From the NCBI GenBank assembly GCA_900317905.1, contig ONIN01000007.1, forward strand, positions 1 to 64,000: DNA of 64,000 nucleotides. Direction: 5' to 3'. The notes beneath the pieces are model-generated. The model was not told where the DNA came from and did not search any database. It was given only the letters and a program-made list of their open reading frames with translations. A program made the position numbers and the translations under genes. Within the stretch, counting starts at the first letter, position 1. Each line of letters starts with the position of its first letter. The DNA is from an uncultured Eubacteriales bacterium (GTDB lineage Bacteria; Bacillota; Clostridia; Oscillospirales; Oscillospiraceae). Positions 60,871 to 64,000 of the stretch are shown here, piece after piece.

Positions 60871-62097
60871 TTAGAAGGAGGTATCCAGCAGGGTGATACC
60901 GTCGATCTGAACGTCGAAGTAAGGAGCGGAGCGGAACTCGGACTCGTGGAAGTAGCCGTCGGCCACGACCTCGGTGTCGCCCTCAAAAGCCTCGTCGGTG
61001 TCGACGTCAGCCATGTAGGAATCCAGAGTCTTGCCGTCCACGGTGAAGGTGCTCACATCGAAGACGTGCAGCTCGCCGTTCTCGAGCTTGGCACCGACGT
61101 CCGCTATGGCACCGGCAGTGCCGGCAGCGGCAGCGCCCTCATTGACCTCGGTGAGGACAACGGAGCCGGTCTCCAGAGTGCCGGTCCAGTCAGCGTCGAT
61201 GGCGATGCCGTTCTTAACGCACTCGATCATGTAGACCATGTAGGGAGTCCAGTCGATGCGGGAAGACACGATGAAGGTGTTGGGGCAGGCGTCGACGGTG
61301 GAGCCGTTGTAGCTCACGTCGGGCACGCCGGCGGTCTCGCAGGCAGTGGGAGCGCCCATGGAGTCAGCGTGCTGGCTGATGAGCTTGCAGCCGCCCTCGA
61401 TGAGCTTGGTGGCAGCTTCCTTCTCAGCGGCCTCGTCGTACCAGCTGCCGGTGAAGGTCACGTCCATGGTGGCAGTGGGGCAGACGCTGCGGGCGCCGAG
61501 GAAGAAGGAGGTGTAGCCGGAAATAACCTCAGCATAGGTGAAAGCGCCGACATAGCCGATCTTGGCCTCGTCCGCGGTGAACTCACCGGCTTCGATCATC
61601 TCGTTGAGCTTCATGCCGGCAGCGACGCCAGCCAGGAAGCGGCCCTCATAGATGGAGGCGAAAGCGTTGTGGTAGTTGTCCAGACCCTCAGTGTGGGCCT
61701 TGGTGCCGGTGGCGTGGCAGAACTGGACCTCGGGGAACTCCTTGGCAGCCTGGATCATGTAGTCCTCGTGGCCAAAGCTGTCGGCGAAGACGATGGAGCA
61801 GCCGGCGTCGACCAGCTCAGCGGCGGTCTCGTAGCACTCCTGGCCCTCGGGAACGTTGGTCTTGATGATGGCTTCGACGCCCTCAGCCTCGCAGGCGTCC
61901 TTGGCAGCGTTCATGAAGTTGAGGTCGTAGGTGGAGTTTTCGTCGTGCAGGAAGATGAAGCCGACTTTCATATCGGCGGGGGCAGCTGCCTCTTCAGCAG
62001 CGGAGCCTTCGGCGGCGGGGGCGGAATTGCTGGAGCCGCAGGCGGCCAGAGCAAAGACCATCACGAGCGCCAGAAGCAGGGCGGTGAGTTTCTTCAT
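60871..62097 (-). CDS. BMP-family nucleoside-type ABC binding lipoprotein
   Basis: 408 residues. The lipoprotein signal (MKKLTALLLALVMVFALAAC) is followed by an Ala/Glu linker and a BMP (PnrA-like) domain: VGFIFLHDENSTYDLNF, GCSIVFADSFGHEDYM, VGAFTYAEVISGYTSFFLGA, ISQHADSMGAPTACE. BMP proteins bind purine nucleosides. The purine riboswitch in its leader and xpt upstream strengthen a nucleoside or nucleobase assignment. ATG 62097 follows GAGGAG. First gene of the import operon. Confidence 0.93.
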   Translation of the reverse strand: MKKLTALLLALVMVFALAACGSSNSAPAAEGSAAEEAAAPADMKVGFIFLHDENSTYDLNFMNAAKDACEAEGVEAIIKTNVPEGQECYETAAELVDAGCSIVFADSFGHEDYMIQAAKEFPEVQFCHATGTKAHTEGLDNYHNAFASIYEGRFLAGVAAGMKLNEMIEAGEFTADEAKIGYVGAFTYAEVISGYTSFFLGARSVCPTATMDVTFTGSWYDEAAEKEAATKLIEGGCKLISQHADSMGAPTACETAGVPDVSYNGSTVDACPNTFIVSSRIDWTPYMVYMIECVKNGIAIDADWTGTLETGSVVLTEVNEGAAAAGTAGAIADVGAKLENGELHVFDVSTFTVDGKTLDSYMADVDTDEAFEGDTEVVADGYFHESEFRSAPYFDVQIDGITLLDTSF

Positions 62098-62154
62098 TTT
62101 GTGTGTCTCCTCATTACAAAAATTTATCGTAACCACTGATGTGGTCGGATACAA

Positions 62155-62350
62155 AAAGAAAAAAGACGCAACATGGCAATTGCGTCTCGGTACCAATCTT
62201 CTCCTCAGAGGGCGGATTGATAGCCCGGTCATTTACGGCGACCGGCCAGAGACTGCAAAACCATATTTTTTGCGATGTATCAAACGTAGATCCGCTGAAA
62301 GGTGTTGGATTGTCTGCCATTCCCGGCGCCCGGCGATTGGGACACCTTGA
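62155..62350 (-). ncRNA. Purine (guanine-class) riboswitch variant and leader
   Basis: The aptamer lies at 62283-62217 on the minus strand: P1 TTGAT/ATCAA, J1/2 ACAT, P2 GCAAAA/TTTTGC with loop AATATGG, J2/3 GTCTCTGG, P3 CCGGTCG/TGACCGG with loop CCGTAAA, J3/1 GCT. The nucleotide equivalent to C74 is C, predicting a guanine-type ligand, and U47, C50 and U51 are kept; A52 and A73 are both G here. A terminator follows (GACGCAAT.. / ..TTGCGTC then T6, 62187-62159). The upstream part (62348-62299) has a further long-range stem. Confidence 0.88.
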
Positions 62351-62362
62351 GAATACTGTAAT

Positions 62363-62391
62363 AAACTATCATGTGGAAACAAATCTGTCAA
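62363..62391 (-). promoter_or_regulatory. Promoter of the riboswitch-BMP operon
   Basis: Minus strand TTGACA (62391-62386), 17-base spacer, TAGTTT (62368-62363); strong -35, weak -10. Confidence 0.5.
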
Positions 62392-62429
62392 GCGGCGAAA
62401 AGCCCGAAATCTCGACGTTTTTCGCCGCT
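62391..62429 (-). terminator. Hairpin after xpt
   Basis: AGCGGCGAAAA / TTTTCGCCGCT (11 bp, 17-base loop). No T tail; its base touches the -35 of the next promoter, so termination and promoter may interfere. Confidence 0.45.
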
Positions 62430-62469
62430 CAGACCGTCTTGTTTCACAAGGGAAAAGTCAAAAATAGCA

Positions 62470-63045
62470 TTATTTTACAAATTCCACGCCGGTTTCCGGA
62501 TCCATGGCCGCCACCCGGGCCAGAGATTCCACCCGGACGCCGGTTTTGCGGATCTGCTCGCCCCCCGGCTGGAAGGCTTTTTCAATGGCGATGGCGGCTC
62601 CGGCCACCTCGGCCCCCGCCTGCCGCACCAGGTCGATCATGCCCTCCAGGGCTGCGCCGTTGGCGAGAAAGTCGTCCACGATCAGCACCTTGTCCCCGGG
62701 CTGCAGGAACTCTCTGCCCACGATGACGGTGTTGGTGACGCCGTGGGTGAAGCTCTCCACAATGGTCTGCCACACGCCGCCGGTGACGTTGCTGGTCTTG
62801 CTCTTCTTGGCAAAGACCACCGGGCAGCCGAACACCAGACCCACAATGGCAGCGATGCCGATGCCGCTGGCCTCGATGGTGAGGATCTTGTTCACCTCGA
62901 CGCCCTCATACAGGCGCTTCCACTCCTCCGCCATGGCGTAAAACAGCTTGGGATCCATCTGCTGGTTCAAGAATTTTCCAACCTTCAGAACGCCGCCGGG
63001 CAGAACCTCGCCCTCGGCACGGATCCGATCCTCCAGAAGCTTCAT
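62470..63045 (-). CDS. xpt: Xanthine phosphoribosyltransferase
   Basis: 191 residues, normal length. It converts xanthine and PRPP to XMP for purine salvage. The PRPP-loop VLIVDDFLANGAALEGM (about 126-142), the early LKVGKFLNQQMDPKL and the IVGLVFGCPVVFAKKSK segment match Xpt. In Bacillus xpt is itself under a purine riboswitch; here the leader is too short and the riboswitch sits on the following transport operon. The ATG follows AGAGGGGG. Confidence 0.95.
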   Translation of the reverse strand: MKLLEDRIRAEGEVLPGGVLKVGKFLNQQMDPKLFYAMAEEWKRLYEGVEVNKILTIEASGIGIAAIVGLVFGCPVVFAKKSKTSNVTGGVWQTIVESFTHGVTNTVIVGREFLQPGDKVLIVDDFLANGAALEGMIDLVRQAGAEVAGAAIAIEKAFQPGGEQIRKTGVRVESLARVAAMDPETGVEFVK

Positions 63046-63077
63046 ACAGCATCCCCCTCTTTTTTTTGATGGTTCCT

Positions 63078-63106
63078 ATCCTATCATCAAAATTCCCGTT
63101 GTGCAA
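63078..63106 (-). promoter_or_regulatory. Promoter of xpt
   Basis: Minus strand TTGCAC (63106-63101), 17-base spacer, TAGGAT (63083-63078). Confidence 0.5.
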
Positions 63107-63118
63107 CCGTTTTCTTCG

Positions 63119-63147
63119 TTGACTTTTGTTTCGGATTGCGCTATGCT
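63119..63147 (+). promoter_or_regulatory. Promoter of the methionine gamma-lyase family gene
   Basis: TTGACT (63119-63124), 17-base spacer, TATGCT (63142-63147). Confidence 0.55.
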
Positions 63148-63178
63148 TTTTCCAGTTTGCAAAGGAGACATTATTTCA

Positions 63179-64000
63179 ATGGAAATGGAACAGATTTATC
63201 AGAGCCTCGGCGTGTCGGAGGAAGTGTACCGCTTCGGTGAGGACGTGCTCAAGGCCCTGGAGCCCCGATTCCGGGAGATCGACCGGATCGCGGAATACAA
63301 CCAGAACAAGGTGCTGCTGGCCATGCAGAAGAACCGGGTGAACGCCACCCACTTCGCCGCCACCACCGGTTACGGCTACAACGACGAGGGCCGCGACAAC
63401 CTGGAGCGGGTCTACGCCGACGCCTTCCACACCGAGGCAGCCCTGGTCAGACCCCAGATCACCTGCGGCACCCACGCGCTGACCGTGGCGCTGAGCGCCA
63501 ACCTCCTGCCGGGGGACGAGCTCCTCTCCCCCGTCGGCGCGCCCTATGACACTTTGGAGGAGGTCATCGGCATCCGGGAGAGCGTGGGCTCTCTGAAAGA
63601 ATACGGCGTCACCTACGCCCAGGCGGATCTGCTTCCCGACGGCAGCTTCGACTATCCCGCCATCGAATCGAAGATCAACGGGCGCACCAAGCTCATCACC
63701 ATCCAGCGCTCCAAGGGCTACGCCACGAGACCCACCTTCTCCGTGGAGCAGATCGGGAAGCTGATCCGCTTCTGCAAAACGATCAAGCCCGATGTGATCT
63801 GCATGGTGGACAACTGCTATGGCGAGTTCGTGGAGCCCATCGAGCCCTCGGACGTGGGGGCGGATCTGATCGTGGGCTCCCTGATCAAGAACCCCGGCGG
63901 CGGTCTCGCCCCCATCGGCGGCTACATCTGCGGCCGCGCCGATCTGGTAGAGCGCTGCGCCTATCGTCTCAGCGCCCCGGGCCTCGGCCAGGAGGTGGGC
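63179..64000 (+). CDS. Methionine gamma-lyase family protein (aluminium-resistance/YnbB type), partial
   Basis: 274 residues seen; the gene runs off the window (family about 410-430). A fold-type I PLP enzyme of the Cys/Met-metabolism group, often labelled aluminium resistance protein and in many Firmicutes adjacent to miaA/hfq. Typical segments: HFAATTGYGYNDEGRDNLERV, QITCGTHAL, MVDNCYGEFVE and the PLP-lysine motif GSLIKNPGGGLAPIGGYI (about 237-254). Start ATG 63179 with AGGAG 11 bases upstream. The true reaction is not established for this subfamily. Confidence 0.9.
   Translation, partial: MEMEQIYQSLGVSEEVYRFGEDVLKALEPRFREIDRIAEYNQNKVLLAMQKNRVNATHFAATTGYGYNDEGRDNLERVYADAFHTEAALVRPQITCGTHALTVALSANLLPGDELLSPVGAPYDTLEEVIGIRESVGSLKEYGVTYAQADLLPDGSFDYPAIESKINGRTKLITIQRSKGYATRPTFSVEQIGKLIRFCKTIKPDVICMVDNCYGEFVEPIEPSDVGADLIVGSLIKNPGGGLAPIGGYICGRADLVERCAYRLSAPGLGQEVG

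Overview
The window looks like a chromosomal segment of a high-GC, anaerobic gut Firmicute, probably an Oscillospiraceae/Ruminococcaceae relative. This is inferred from the GlgC/GlgD pair, T-box leaders on pheST and alaS, IreB, NrdR, S-layer-homology (SLH) surface proteins, a fused TAXI-type TRAP permease, lipoprotein binding proteins with AT-poor genes, and TTG/GTG starts with strong Shine-Dalgarno sites. No species call is possible from sequence reading alone.

Layout. 1-7.9 kb: a minus-strand oligopeptide ABC operon (binding protein, OppB, an OppC with a large extracytoplasmic insert, OppD, OppF) with hairpin-rich spacers. 8.0-13.5 kb: an XRE regulator, an M3 oligoendopeptidase and a small membrane protein; then an SLH-anchored SGNH hydrolase and RsmJ on the plus strand. 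13.57-19.83 kb: tRNA-Ser(GCU) followed by a 6.2-kb AT-richer integrated element with 23-bp att repeats. It has an integrase and repressor facing left; an excisionase-like protein, a RepA-like ATPase, an iteron-like block, a lipoprotein and a cassette of overlapping small genes face right. This layout resembles phage-inducible satellites (PICI), but no capsid, relaxase or conjugation gene is present.

19.9-26.2 kb: a lipoprotein, endonuclease IV, an orphan zinc-type binding protein behind a palindromic operator, and the nnrD-lipoprotein-alr-mazF operon. 26.4-31.2 kb: T-box-pheST, ireB, tRNA-Gln with a duplicated 3' end, and a MITE-like repeat. 31.2-37.4 kb: a divergent NagB-like protein, dapF, a DUF421 protein, nrdR, a HIT protein and T-box-alaS. 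37.4-44.5 kb: two tandem SLH proteins, ddl-murF, a DEDDh exonuclease and a PfkB-family kinase. 44.6-51.2 kb: glycogen metabolism (glgC-glgD-glgP) next to prs-pth. 51.2-64 kb: a second MITE-like copy, a Na/Pi cotransporter, a TAXI TRAP transporter, a nucleoside-type (BMP) ABC importer behind a variant purine riboswitch, xpt, and the start of a methionine gamma-lyase family gene.

How it fits together: peptide import plus oligoendopeptidase fits amino-acid fermentation. Xpt, Prs and the riboswitch-controlled BMP importer form a purine-salvage group. Alr, Ddl, MurF and DapF supply peptidoglycan precursors. The points most worth follow-up are the satellite-like element with its candidate origin and integrase arm sites, the dispersed hairpin and MITE families, the purine riboswitch with a changed junction pair, the OppC repeat insert and the NagB-like protein lacking key catalytic residues.
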